In this document: positions 8,459 to 16,261 of the stretch, one piece after another
How positions within the stretch are numbered: position 1 is the first letter of the stretch
How the letters are laid out: each line of letters opens with the position of its first letter
From: Streptomyces venezuelae
GTDB lineage: Bacteria > Actinomycetota > Actinomycetes > Streptomycetales > Streptomycetaceae
Length of the DNA: 64,000 nt
Assembly (NCBI RefSeq): GCF_008642315.1
Contig: NZ_CP029192.1
Location: 1,860,001-1,924,000 of the forward strand
Direction: 5' to 3'
The notes under the pieces: generated by a model
Database searches by the model: none
What the model saw: the letters and a program-made list of their open reading frames with translations, nothing else
Told to the model about the DNA's origin: nothing
Program-made: the position numbers and the translations under genes

Positions 8459-9331
8459 ATGTCCGTACCCACGTTGGCCGCACCCGTCCAGGGCGCCCCC
8501 AGTGCCGTAGCGGACTCCTACGCCCGCCTGGGCGAGGTCTACTCCGGACTGCGCATCACCGAACTCGGTCACGAGGAACAGGCCCCACAGGGCGGCGGCT
8601 GGGTCACCGCCGCCCGGCTCGCGGAGGGCGGGGCCGACCTCGACGCATTCCTGGCGTGGGACAACGCACAGGTCCTCAAGGACTACGGCACCCAGGCCCG
8701 CCCGGACGTGATCGCGAGCTTCGGCCTGCACCGCTACGCCTGGCCGGCCACCCTGCTCATCACGGTCCCCTGGTTCCTGCAGCGCCGCGTCCCCCGCTTC
8801 CCGGTCGCCGACGTCTCCTTCCAGCGCACGCTGGGCCGTCTGGCCGTACGCGCGGACGGATTCGCCTGTCTGCCGGACGACCCGGCCGCGGCGCGGCCCG
8901 ACGCCCGCGTCGTACCGGACGAGGAGGCCCTGCGCGCGGAGGTGCGGGCCTCGGTCGCCGACCATCTGGGACCGCTCCTGGACGGCTTCGGCCCACGGAT
9001 GCGGCGCCGCTCGCGCGCCCTGTGGAGCGTCGCCACGGACGAGATCGTCGAGGGTCTCTGGTACGTGGCGCACCTCCTCGGCGAGGAGCAGCGGGCGATG
9101 ACGGAGCTGGAGCGGCTGCTGCCCGGCGCCACCAAGCCGTACGTCGGCACGGCGGGGTTCCGTGAGCTGACGGGCCCCAACGGCGAGACGCTGCCGACCC
9201 GCGACCGGGCGAGCTGCTGCATGTTCTACACGCTGCGCCCCGACGACACCTGCGTCACCTGCCCGCGCACCTGCGACGCGGAGCGCATCGCGCGGCTGAG
9301 CGCGGACGCCGAGGCGACCGCTTCGGCCTGA
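8459..9331 (+). CDS. FhuF-like 2Fe-2S ferric-siderophore reductase
   Basis: A 290-residue cytosolic protein with the C-terminal cysteine pattern of the FhuF family: CCMFYTLRPDDTCVTCPRTC, in which Cys-Cys, Cys and Cys bind an unusual [2Fe-2S] cluster. FhuF-type proteins reduce iron(III) in imported siderophores so that iron is released. The iron box just upstream fits this role strongly. ATG 8459 was chosen over an in-frame GTG at 8447; both lack a good ribosome site, so a leaderless or weakly translated message is possible. No siderophore transport genes are nearby, so it probably serves uptake systems encoded elsewhere. Naming it a reductase is a family inference. Confidence 0.82.
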   Translation: MSVPTLAAPVQGAPSAVADSYARLGEVYSGLRITELGHEEQAPQGGGWVTAARLAEGGADLDAFLAWDNAQVLKDYGTQARPDVIASFGLHRYAWPATLLITVPWFLQRRVPRFPVADVSFQRTLGRLAVRADGFACLPDDPAAARPDARVVPDEEALRAEVRASVADHLGPLLDGFGPRMRRRSRALWSVATDEIVEGLWYVAHLLGEEQRAMTELERLLPGATKPYVGTAGFRELTGPNGETLPTRDRASCCMFYTLRPDDTCVTCPRTCDAERIARLSADAEATASA

Positions 9332-9374
9332 ACCACTGTTCCGACCTGAACCACCGTCTCAGCCCGAACCACCG
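9321..9374. repeat. Three imperfect 18-bp tandem repeats
   Basis: Units 9321-9338, 9339-9356 and 9357-9374 share the core TGAACCAC or CGAACCAC preceded by a TTC-like triplet. The first unit covers the last codons and stop of the FhuF-like gene, so the array probably grew by slippage from its 3' end. The rest of 9375-9555 has no gene I can support and must hold the promoter of the next gene. Confidence 0.7.
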
Positions 9375-9555
9375 CTTCGAGCGCGTTTAATCGAACTCAA
9401 CTTCCGGCACTCAGCCGCGAGTTCGAGCAAAAGTACGCCGTGTGTGCTCCCTTGCACCCCCATGGCGTCCTCTTGCGCCGAAACCCCGTGGGGTCCCTCC
9501 GGGTTGGGTCAATATGGCGCCCGATACGCCCTACCGCAATGCAAGGGACCCCCAG

Positions 9556-10632
9556 ATGAGACTGACCGACATATCGCTGGACTGGCTGCTCCCGGGTGGC
9601 GTCCTGCTCCTGGGCCTGCTGGTGGCGGTTGCGGTGCTCACGCGCGGCAAGCGAGGCCACGCCAAAGCAGCCAAGGGAAGCGCGAGCGACGAGTCGTGGG
9701 AGCGCAGCGAGGAACGCCGCAGACGCAAGGAAGCCGTCTACGGAACCGCGTCCTACGTGCTCCTGTTCTGCTGCGCGGCCGTCGCCGCGGCGCTCTCCTT
9801 CCACGGCCTGGTCGGCTTCGGCCGGCAGAACCTCAGCCTCTCCGGCGGCTGGGAGTATCTGGTCCCGTTCGGCCTCGACGGCGCGGCGATGTTCTGCTCC
9901 GTCCTCGCCGTGCGCGAGGCGAGCCACGGCGACGCGGCCCTCGGCTCACGTCTGCTCGTGTGGACGTTCGCGGGCGCCGCCGCCTGGTTCAACTGGGTGC
10001 ACGCGCCGCGGGGGCTGGGCCACGCCGGCGCCCCGCAGTTCTTCGCGGGCATGTCGCTCTCGGCGGCGGTCCTCTTCGACCGCGCGCTGAAGCAGACCCG
10101 CAGGGCCGCGCTGCGCGAGCAGGGTCTGGTGCCGCGACCGCTGCCGCAGATCCGCATCGTGCGGTGGCTGCGGGCTCCGCGTGAGACCTTCGGGGCGTGG
10201 TCGCTGATGCTCCTCGAAGGCGTACGCACCCTGGACGAGGCCGTCGAGGAGGTCCGGGAGGACCGCCGCGAGAAGGAACAGACGCGGCTGCGCAGGCGCG
10301 ATCAGGAGAAGCTGGAGCGCGCGCAGCTCAAGGCCCTCAGCCGGGGCCACCGGAACTGGCAGGGCCGTGGCGGCGGCCGCCAGGTGGACGTGCAGGCCGT
10401 CGCACCGGCCGCCGGGTCCGCGCAGGTCGGCGCGGACCCTGCCATAGCGGCGCAGGAACAGCTGCCGGTACGCTCCCGTCCCTCCCTCCAGGCCGTCAGG
10501 AACGGCCCTGACGGTGCCGCCCCCGTGGCCCCCGTCACCGTCGACCTCACGGCCGAGGACGACACGCAGGCCCTGCCCCGGCTCGACTCGCTGGAGCGGA
10601 AACTGAAAGACCTGGAGCAGCAGTTCGGCTGA
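9556..10632 (+). CDS. DUF2637 (SpdB-like) membrane protein
   Basis: A 358-residue membrane protein. One hydrophobic segment lies near residues 8-28 (LLPGGVLLLGLLVAVAVL). A DUF2637 core with four further segments follows (about residues 60-180), including YVLLFCCAAVAAALSFHGL, LVPFGLDGAAMFCSVLAV and WTFAGAAAWFNWVHAP. The C-terminal part is charged, ending in a short coiled-coil-like SLERKLKDLEQQFG. The ATG at 9556 has GGGA eight bases upstream. Related Spd proteins on Streptomyces plasmids help plasmids spread through mycelium, but chromosomal copies are common and unstudied. There are no plasmid replication, transfer or integrase genes here, so an integrated plasmid is not supported. Confidence 0.85.
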   Translation: MRLTDISLDWLLPGGVLLLGLLVAVAVLTRGKRGHAKAAKGSASDESWERSEERRRRKEAVYGTASYVLLFCCAAVAAALSFHGLVGFGRQNLSLSGGWEYLVPFGLDGAAMFCSVLAVREASHGDAALGSRLLVWTFAGAAAWFNWVHAPRGLGHAGAPQFFAGMSLSAAVLFDRALKQTRRAALREQGLVPRPLPQIRIVRWLRAPRETFGAWSLMLLEGVRTLDEAVEEVREDRREKEQTRLRRRDQEKLERAQLKALSRGHRNWQGRGGGRQVDVQAVAPAAGSAQVGADPAIAAQEQLPVRSRPSLQAVRNGPDGAAPVAPVTVDLTAEDDTQALPRLDSLERKLKDLEQQFG

Positions 10633-10642
10633 CCGGGCCCGT

Positions 10643-10677
10643 ACGGCGGCGGCAGGCTCAGGCCGCGCCGCCGCCGT
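10643..10677. terminator. Bidirectional hairpin between convergent genes
   Basis: A perfect 11-bp stem (ACGGCGGCGGC at 10643-10653 with its complement at 10667-10677) and a 13-base loop. It sits where the DUF2637 gene and the leftward ATP-binding protein gene converge and includes the last codons of the latter. It can terminate both transcripts. Confidence 0.6.
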
Positions 10678-11143
10678 CGAGCTCGAACCAGACCGCCTTC
10701 CCCACGCCGTGCGCCCGGACTCCCCAGGCGTCGGCGAGGGACTGCACCAGGATCAGGCCCCTGCCGCTCGTACCGTCGTCGGCGTTCGGTACCTGCGGCT
10801 CGGGCCGGTGGCCCACGAAGTCCCGCACCTCCACACGCAGGCCGTGCGGGCCGACGGTCGCCGTGACGACCGCCTCGTGATCGGTGTGCACCAGTGCGTT
10901 CGTGACCAGTTCACTGGTGAGGAGTTCGGCGATCTCGCTCTTTCCCGGTTTTCCCCAGTGCCGCAGAAGCTCCCTGAGGGCTTTCCTGACCTCGGACACC
11001 GCGCGCAGATCCGCTCTCCCCAGCCGCCGCGTGAGTTGACCCTCGTCGGGTCCGCCCCGCGTGTCACCGGTCCTCTCGTCCCGTGTTTCCGGTGAAGAGG
11101 CCCCGAGATTGCCGGGACCGCCCCCTCGTGAGTGCCTCGTCAT
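10658..11143 (-). CDS. HATPase-domain anti-sigma-factor-like protein
   Basis: A 161-residue protein with a GHKL ATPase fold of the RsbW/SpoIIAB type. The N-box reads LLTSELVTNALVHT, followed by VEVRDFVGHRPE and the glycine-rich GTSGRGLILVQSLADAWGV. Dozens of such small proteins occur in Streptomyces; they bind sigma or anti-sigma-antagonist partners and some act as serine kinases. No partner is encoded next door. The ATG at 11143 was chosen because GGGGG lies just upstream; the frame is open further back with non-conserved residues. The arginine-rich N-terminus looks disordered. Confidence 0.85.
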   Translation of the reverse strand: MTRHSRGGGPGNLGASSPETRDERTGDTRGGPDEGQLTRRLGRADLRAVSEVRKALRELLRHWGKPGKSEIAELLTSELVTNALVHTDHEAVVTATVGPHGLRVEVRDFVGHRPEPQVPNADDGTSGRGLILVQSLADAWGVRAHGVGKAVWFELDGGGAA

Positions 11144-11319
11144 GACCCCCGCCCACAATGCGATGTCTATGCCTCCCTTTCGAACAGCCTCACGGGATGC
11201 ATGCCCCGGGCCGGTCACGGCACGCTTGTCGAATCCTCAATCAACGGCGGGGGGTGCATCCTCGAGTTGGGGGGAAGTGAAGCGGTGGACCCCACCGTCG
11301 AGCGTCCCGAGGAGCACGA

Positions 11320-14300
11320 GTGCACGACGACAGACTGCTGGTGGAAGGACGCCTGGAGCGGGCGCTGCGCCAGTTCATCCGGCCCGCCCAGTACACCCGG
11401 CGCACGCCGCTGACCCTCTCGGTGTGGCACGCGCCGGGCGAGCCGGTGCCCGTGGGGACCGCGCTCGAAGCGGAGTACGAGCCCTTCGAGACCGGCACCG
11501 CGTGGGGAAATCCCTGGTCGACCAGTTGGTTCCGCATTCAGGGGCAGGTGCCCGACGAGTGGCGCGGGCGCCGTGTCGAAGTCGTGATCGACCCCGGGTT
11601 CACGGGCGACGGGCCCGGCTTCCAGGCGGAGGGACTCGTCTACGACGCGGCCGGCGTCCCCCTCAAAGGCGTTCACCCGCGCAATCGGCATATTCCGGTG
11701 GCCTCTCCTGCTCAGGGCGGCGAACCGGTGCACCTACTTCTCGAAGCGGCGGCCAATCCGGCCGTTCTGCACGACTTCGTGCCGACACCCCTGGGCGACG
11801 TCCTGACCGCAGGCAATACCCCGATCTACCGATTCGCGTCTGCCGACCTCGCCGTACTCAACGAGGACGTATGGCAGCTGATCCTCGACATCGAGGTCCT
11901 TTCCGAGCTCATGCCGGAACTGGACGCCGACCGTCCGCGTCGGCACGAGATCCTGCGCGCCCTGGAGGACATGCTCGACGCGCTCGATCTGCACGACGTG
12001 CCGGGCACGGCCGCCGCCGCGCGGGCGGAACTCGCCGACGTCCTGGCGCGGCCCGCGCACGCCAGCGCCCACCGCGTATCGGCAGCCGGACACGCGCACA
12101 TCGACTCGGCGTGGCTGTGGCCCCTGCGCGAGACGGTGCGCAAGGCCTCGCGGACCTTCGCCAATGTGACGGCGCTGGCCGAGGAGTATCCGGAGCTGGT
12201 CTTCGCCTGCTCGCAGGCCCAGCAGTACGCATGGGTCAAGGAGCACCAGCCGCACATCTGGGAGCGCATCAAGAAGGCGGTCGCGGACGGCACCTGGGCG
12301 CCGGTGGGCTCGATGTGGGTCGAGTCGGACGCCAACATGCCGGGCGGCGAGGCTCTCGCCCGGCAGATCACACACGGCATGCGGTTCTTCCGCGAGGAGC
12401 TCGGCGTCGAGACGGAGGAGATCTGGCTGCCGGACTCCTTCGGCTACACCGCGGCCTTCCCGCAGCTGGCGAAGCTCGCGGGCGTCCGCTGGTTCCTCAC
12501 GCAGAAGCTGAGCTGGAACCAGTCCAACAAGATGCCGCACCACACCTTCTGGTGGGAGGGCATCGACGGGACCCGGGTCTTCACCCACTTCCCGCCCGTG
12601 GACACCTACAACTCGCAGTTCCACGGCGCCGAACTCGCCCACGCCGAGCGGAACTTCGCCGACAAGGGACGTGCCACCCGCTCACTGGTGCCCTTCGGCT
12701 GGGGCGACGGCGGGGGCGGACCCACCCGCGAGATGATGGAGCGGGCGCGCCGTCTGCGCTCCCTGGAGGGCTCACCGCGCGTCGAGATCGAGAAGCCGTC
12801 GGCGTTCTTCGCGGCGGCCGAGGAGGAGTACGGCGCGCAGGCCCCCGTCTGGTCCGGCGAGCTCTACCTGGAGCTGCACCGCGCCACGTACACCACCCAG
12901 GCCGCCACCAAGCGCGGCAACCGGCGCAGCGAACACGCCCTGCGCGAGGCCGAGTTGTGGTGCACGGCGGCCGCGGTGCGCGATCCCGCGTACGTCTATC
13001 CGTACGACACCCTCGACCGGCTGTGGAAGACGGTGCTGCTGCACCAGTTCCACGACATCCTGCCCGGCTCGTCGATCGCCTGGGTGCACCGGGAGGCACG
13101 CGACACCTACGAACGGGTCCTGGCCGAGCTCGACGAGATCACGGCGTCGGCCGTGCGGTCCCTGGGCGCGGGCGGACCCGCGGTGCTCAACGCCTCGCCG
13201 TATCCGCGCAGCGAGGTCGTCGACCCGGGTGACGGCATGCTGGTGCGGGTCGACGTGCCCGCCCTCGGCACGCAGAGCATCGACGCGGCACGGGACGCCG
13301 GGGCGGGCGCGGTCGCGCACACCACCGGCGACACGATCCTGCTCACCAACGAGCACCTGAGCGTCACCGTCGACGCGGCCGGGCTGCTCGCCTCCGTCAA
13401 GGACCTGGACGCGGGCCGCGAGGTGCTCGCCGCCCCCGGCAACCTCCTCCAGCTGCACCCCGACCACCCCACGCACTACGACGCGTGGGACCTCGACAAG
13501 CACTACCGGCGCCGGCACACCGACCTCACGGACGCCGACTCCGTCGAGCTCGTCGAGGACGGGCCGCTGCGGGTCGCGGTGCGGGTCGTGCGGACCTTCG
13601 GCGCGTCGCGGATCACGCAGGAGATCCGGCTCGCGGCGGGCAGCAGGCGTCTGGACGTCGTCACGGACGTCGACTGGCGGGAGTCTGAGAAGGTCCTCAA
13701 GGCGGCGTTCCCCCTCGACGTGCACGCCGAACGGTCCGCCGCCGAGATCCAGTTCGGCCATGTGCACCGGCCGACGCACGCCAACACGGGCTGGGACGCG
13801 GCGCGCTACGAGATCTGCGCCCACCGCTGGCTGCGGGTGGCGGAGGAGGGGTACGGCGTCGCGGTGCTCAACGACGCGACGTACGGCCACGACGTGACGC
13901 GCACCGAGCACGGCGACACGCTCGGCACCACGGTCCGCCTCACGCTGCTGCGGGCCCCGCACAGCCCGGACCCGGAGACCGACCAGGGCAGGCACCGCTT
14001 CACGTACGCGCTGCTGCCCGGGGCCGGGACCGGCGACGCGGTGGCCGAGGGCCTCGCGCTCAACCTGCCGCTGCGCGTCACGGACTCCCCCGTCCTGCCG
14101 TCCCTGGTGGACGTCGACCATCCGGGGGTCACGGTCGAGTCGGTGAAGCTCGCCGACGACCGCGGCGGCGACGTGATCGTACGGCTCTACGAGTCGCGCG
14201 GCGGGCGGGCGGCGACCACGCTCCGCACGTCCTTCCCGGTCGCGCGGGCGGAGGTGACGGACCTGCTGGAACGTCCGCTGCACGAGGCGGGGACCGGCGA

Positions 14301-14364
14301 GGCCGGGCTCGCGCTCGCGCTGCGGCCGTTCCAGATCGTCACGCTGCGGCTGCGCCCGGCCTGA
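11320..14364 (+). CDS. Alpha-mannosidase, glycoside hydrolase family 38
   Basis: A 1014-residue retaining alpha-mannosidase that removes alpha-linked mannose from glycans; it has no signal peptide, so it acts on imported or intracellular oligosaccharides. The zinc-binding GHAHIDSAW motif supplies His260 and Asp262. WLPDSFGYTAAFPQ contains the expected nucleophile Asp372. A mid-domain follows and the C-terminal beta-sandwich fills the second half. The GTG start at 11320 is preceded by GGAG six bases upstream. The gene stands alone: no transporter or other glycosidase is adjacent. It is of full length for the bacterial family. Confidence 0.93.
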   Translation: MHDDRLLVEGRLERALRQFIRPAQYTRRTPLTLSVWHAPGEPVPVGTALEAEYEPFETGTAWGNPWSTSWFRIQGQVPDEWRGRRVEVVIDPGFTGDGPGFQAEGLVYDAAGVPLKGVHPRNRHIPVASPAQGGEPVHLLLEAAANPAVLHDFVPTPLGDVLTAGNTPIYRFASADLAVLNEDVWQLILDIEVLSELMPELDADRPRRHEILRALEDMLDALDLHDVPGTAAAARAELADVLARPAHASAHRVSAAGHAHIDSAWLWPLRETVRKASRTFANVTALAEEYPELVFACSQAQQYAWVKEHQPHIWERIKKAVADGTWAPVGSMWVESDANMPGGEALARQITHGMRFFREELGVETEEIWLPDSFGYTAAFPQLAKLAGVRWFLTQKLSWNQSNKMPHHTFWWEGIDGTRVFTHFPPVDTYNSQFHGAELAHAERNFADKGRATRSLVPFGWGDGGGGPTREMMERARRLRSLEGSPRVEIEKPSAFFAAAEEEYGAQAPVWSGELYLELHRATYTTQAATKRGNRRSEHALREAELWCTAAAVRDPAYVYPYDTLDRLWKTVLLHQFHDILPGSSIAWVHREARDTYERVLAELDEITASAVRSLGAGGPAVLNASPYPRSEVVDPGDGMLVRVDVPALGTQSIDAARDAGAGAVAHTTGDTILLTNEHLSVTVDAAGLLASVKDLDAGREVLAAPGNLLQLHPDHPTHYDAWDLDKHYRRRHTDLTDADSVELVEDGPLRVAVRVVRTFGASRITQEIRLAAGSRRLDVVTDVDWRESEKVLKAAFPLDVHAERSAAEIQFGHVHRPTHANTGWDAARYEICAHRWLRVAEEGYGVAVLNDATYGHDVTRTEHGDTLGTTVRLTLLRAPHSPDPETDQGRHRFTYALLPGAGTGDAVAEGLALNLPLRVTDSPVLPSLVDVDHPGVTVESVKLADDRGGDVIVRLYESRGGRAATTLRTSFPVARAEVTDLLERPLHEAGTGEAGLALALRPFQIVTLRLRPA

Positions 14365-14403
14365 CGCGTTCCGGTGCCGGGGCCGGGGGAGCTGGGCAGG
14401 CCC

Positions 14404-16146
14404 CTACGGCCTCGGCACGTTCCGCAGGTTGGAGCGGGCCATCTGGAGCATCCGGCCCACCCCGCCGTCCAGGACGATCTTGCTGGCGGAAAGGGCGAAG
14501 CCGGTCACCATGTCCGAGCTGATCTTGGGCGGGATCGAGAGGGCGTTGGGGTCGGTCACGATGTCGACGAGGGCTGGGCCCTTGTGCGCGAAGGCGTCCT
14601 TGAGGGCGCTCGCGAGCTGCTTGGGCTTCTCCACCCGTACGCCGTAGGCACCCGCGGCGCGGGCGACGGCGGCGAAGTCCGGGTTGTGGTTCGCCGTGCC
14701 GTAGTTGGGCAGCCCCGCCACCAGCATCTCCAGCTCCACCATGCCCAGCGAGGAGTTGTTGAACAGCACGACCTTCACCGGCAGGTCGTGCTGGACGAGG
14801 GTGAGGAAATCACCCATCAGCATGGAGAAACCGCCGTCGCCCGACATCGACACGACCTGCCGCTTCCGGTCGACGAACTGGGCGCCGATCGCCTGCGGCA
14901 GGGCGTTCGCCATCGAGCCGTGGCTGAAGGAGCCGATGATGCGGCGCTTGCCGTTCGGGGTGAGATAGCGGGCCGCCCACACGTTGCACATGCCGGTGTC
15001 GACGGTGAACACCGCGTCGTCGGCGGCGAGGTCGTCGAGGACCGAGGCGACGTACTCGGGGTGGATCGGGACGTGCTTCTCGACCTTGCGCGTGTACGCC
15101 TTCACCACGCCTTCCAACGCGTCGGCGTGCTTCTTCAGCATCTTGTCGAGGAACTTGCGGTTCGACTTCGGCGAGACGCGCGGGGTCAGACAGCGCAGCG
15201 TCTCGCGCACGTCGCCCCAGACGGCGAGGTCCAGCTTCGAGCGGCGGCCGAGGCGCTCGGGCCGGACGTCGACCTGGACGATCTTCACGTCGTCCGGCAG
15301 GAAGGCGTTGTACGGGAAGTCGGTCCCGAGCAGGATCAGCAGATCGCATTCATGTGTGGCTTCATAGGCGGCGCCGTAGCCCAGCAGGCCGCTCATGCCC
15401 ACGTCGTAAGGGTTGTCGTACTGGATCCACTCCTTGCCGCGCAGGGCGTGGCCCACCGGCGACTTCACCTTCTCGGCGAACTCCATCACCTCGGCGTGCG
15501 CGCCCGCCGTGCCGCTGCCGCAGAACAGGGTGACCCGGTCGGCCTCGTCGATCATCGCGGCGAGCTGCTCGATCTCCGCGTCGCCGGGCCGCACGGAGGG
15601 ACGCGACGTGACCAGCGCGGTCTCGCCGCCCTGCTCCGGCGCGGGCTCGCCCGCGACATCACCGGGCAGCGACACCACACTCACACCGCTCTGCCCGACG
15701 GCGTTCTGGATGGCGGTCTGCAGCAGCCGCGGCATCTGCTTCGGCGTCGAGATCAGCTCGCTGTAGTGACTGCACTCGCGGAACAGCTGGTCCGGGTGGG
15801 TCTCCTGGAAGTACCCGAGCCCGATCTCGCTCGAAGGGATCTGTGCGGCGAGCGCGAGAACGGGGGCCATGGAGCGGTGCGCGTCGTACAGACCGTTGAT
15901 CAGGTGGAGGTTGCCGGGGCCGCAGGAGCCCGCGCAGGCGGCGAGGTTCCCGGTGATCTGGGCCTCGGCACCGGCCGCGAAGGCGGCGGTCTCCTCGTGC
16001 CGCACCTGGACCCAATCGATGTCCTTGGTGCGTCGGATGGCGTCCACGACCGGGTTGAGGCTGTCGCCGACGACTCCGTACAGGCGCTTGACGCCCGCGC
16101 GCACGAGGATGTCGACGAACTGCTCGGCGACGTTCTGCTTGGCCAT
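14404..16146 (-). CDS. poxB: Pyruvate oxidase/dehydrogenase, thiamine diphosphate dependent
   Basis: A 580-residue TPP enzyme that oxidatively decarboxylates pyruvate to acetate and CO2, passing electrons to FAD and then to the quinone pool, as E. coli PoxB does. It opens with VAEQFVDILVRAGVKRLYGV and VRHEETAAFAAGAEAQITG (the latter with the catalytic glutamate for TPP activation) and has GSCGPGNLHLINGLYDA. The TPP/metal motif is GDGGFSMLMGDFLTLV. The ATG at 16146 has GGAAGGTG eight bases upstream; the frame is open much further back but with composition unlike a protein start. The related family of acetolactate synthases is less likely given the PoxB-like ends. Inverted repeats lie in its upstream region. 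Confidence 0.88.
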   Translation of the reverse strand: MAKQNVAEQFVDILVRAGVKRLYGVVGDSLNPVVDAIRRTKDIDWVQVRHEETAAFAAGAEAQITGNLAACAGSCGPGNLHLINGLYDAHRSMAPVLALAAQIPSSEIGLGYFQETHPDQLFRECSHYSELISTPKQMPRLLQTAIQNAVGQSGVSVVSLPGDVAGEPAPEQGGETALVTSRPSVRPGDAEIEQLAAMIDEADRVTLFCGSGTAGAHAEVMEFAEKVKSPVGHALRGKEWIQYDNPYDVGMSGLLGYGAAYEATHECDLLILLGTDFPYNAFLPDDVKIVQVDVRPERLGRRSKLDLAVWGDVRETLRCLTPRVSPKSNRKFLDKMLKKHADALEGVVKAYTRKVEKHVPIHPEYVASVLDDLAADDAVFTVDTGMCNVWAARYLTPNGKRRIIGSFSHGSMANALPQAIGAQFVDRKRQVVSMSGDGGFSMLMGDFLTLVQHDLPVKVVLFNNSSLGMVELEMLVAGLPNYGTANHNPDFAAVARAAGAYGVRVEKPKQLASALKDAFAHKGPALVDIVTDPNALSIPPKISSDMVTGFALSASKIVLDGGVGRMLQMARSNLRNVPRP

Positions 16147-16168
16147 GCTGTACGCACCTTCCGACGCT

Positions 16169-16241
16169 GGTGAACCGTGATTCACCCCGTGTGACCCGTG
16201 GACCAGGACTTCACTCGCACTTCGTCCCTGTCTCTGGTCCA
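16169..16241. promoter_or_regulatory. Two inverted repeats upstream of poxB
   Basis: GGTGAA-N6-TTCACC (16169-16174 with 16181-16186) and TGGACCAG-N27-CTGGTCCA (16199-16206 with 16234-16241) occupy the short gap before poxB. Both are perfect. The first has the spacing of a repressor operator; the second could be a terminator stem for nothing upstream, so an operator is also more likely. No dedicated regulator is adjacent. Confidence 0.4.
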
Positions 16242-16261
16242 TGAATTCACAGGTGCGGCGG

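Noticed and set aside
9556..10632. Integrated plasmid suggested by the SpdB-like DUF2637 gene
   Set aside because: No replication, transfer, integrase or attachment-site features are near; chromosomal DUF2637 genes are common.
11061..13232. A 723-codon plus-strand frame overlapping alpha-mannosidase
   Set aside because: It reads the mannosidase in another frame; the mannosidase frame has all GH38 motifs, this one is arginine/proline-rich noise.
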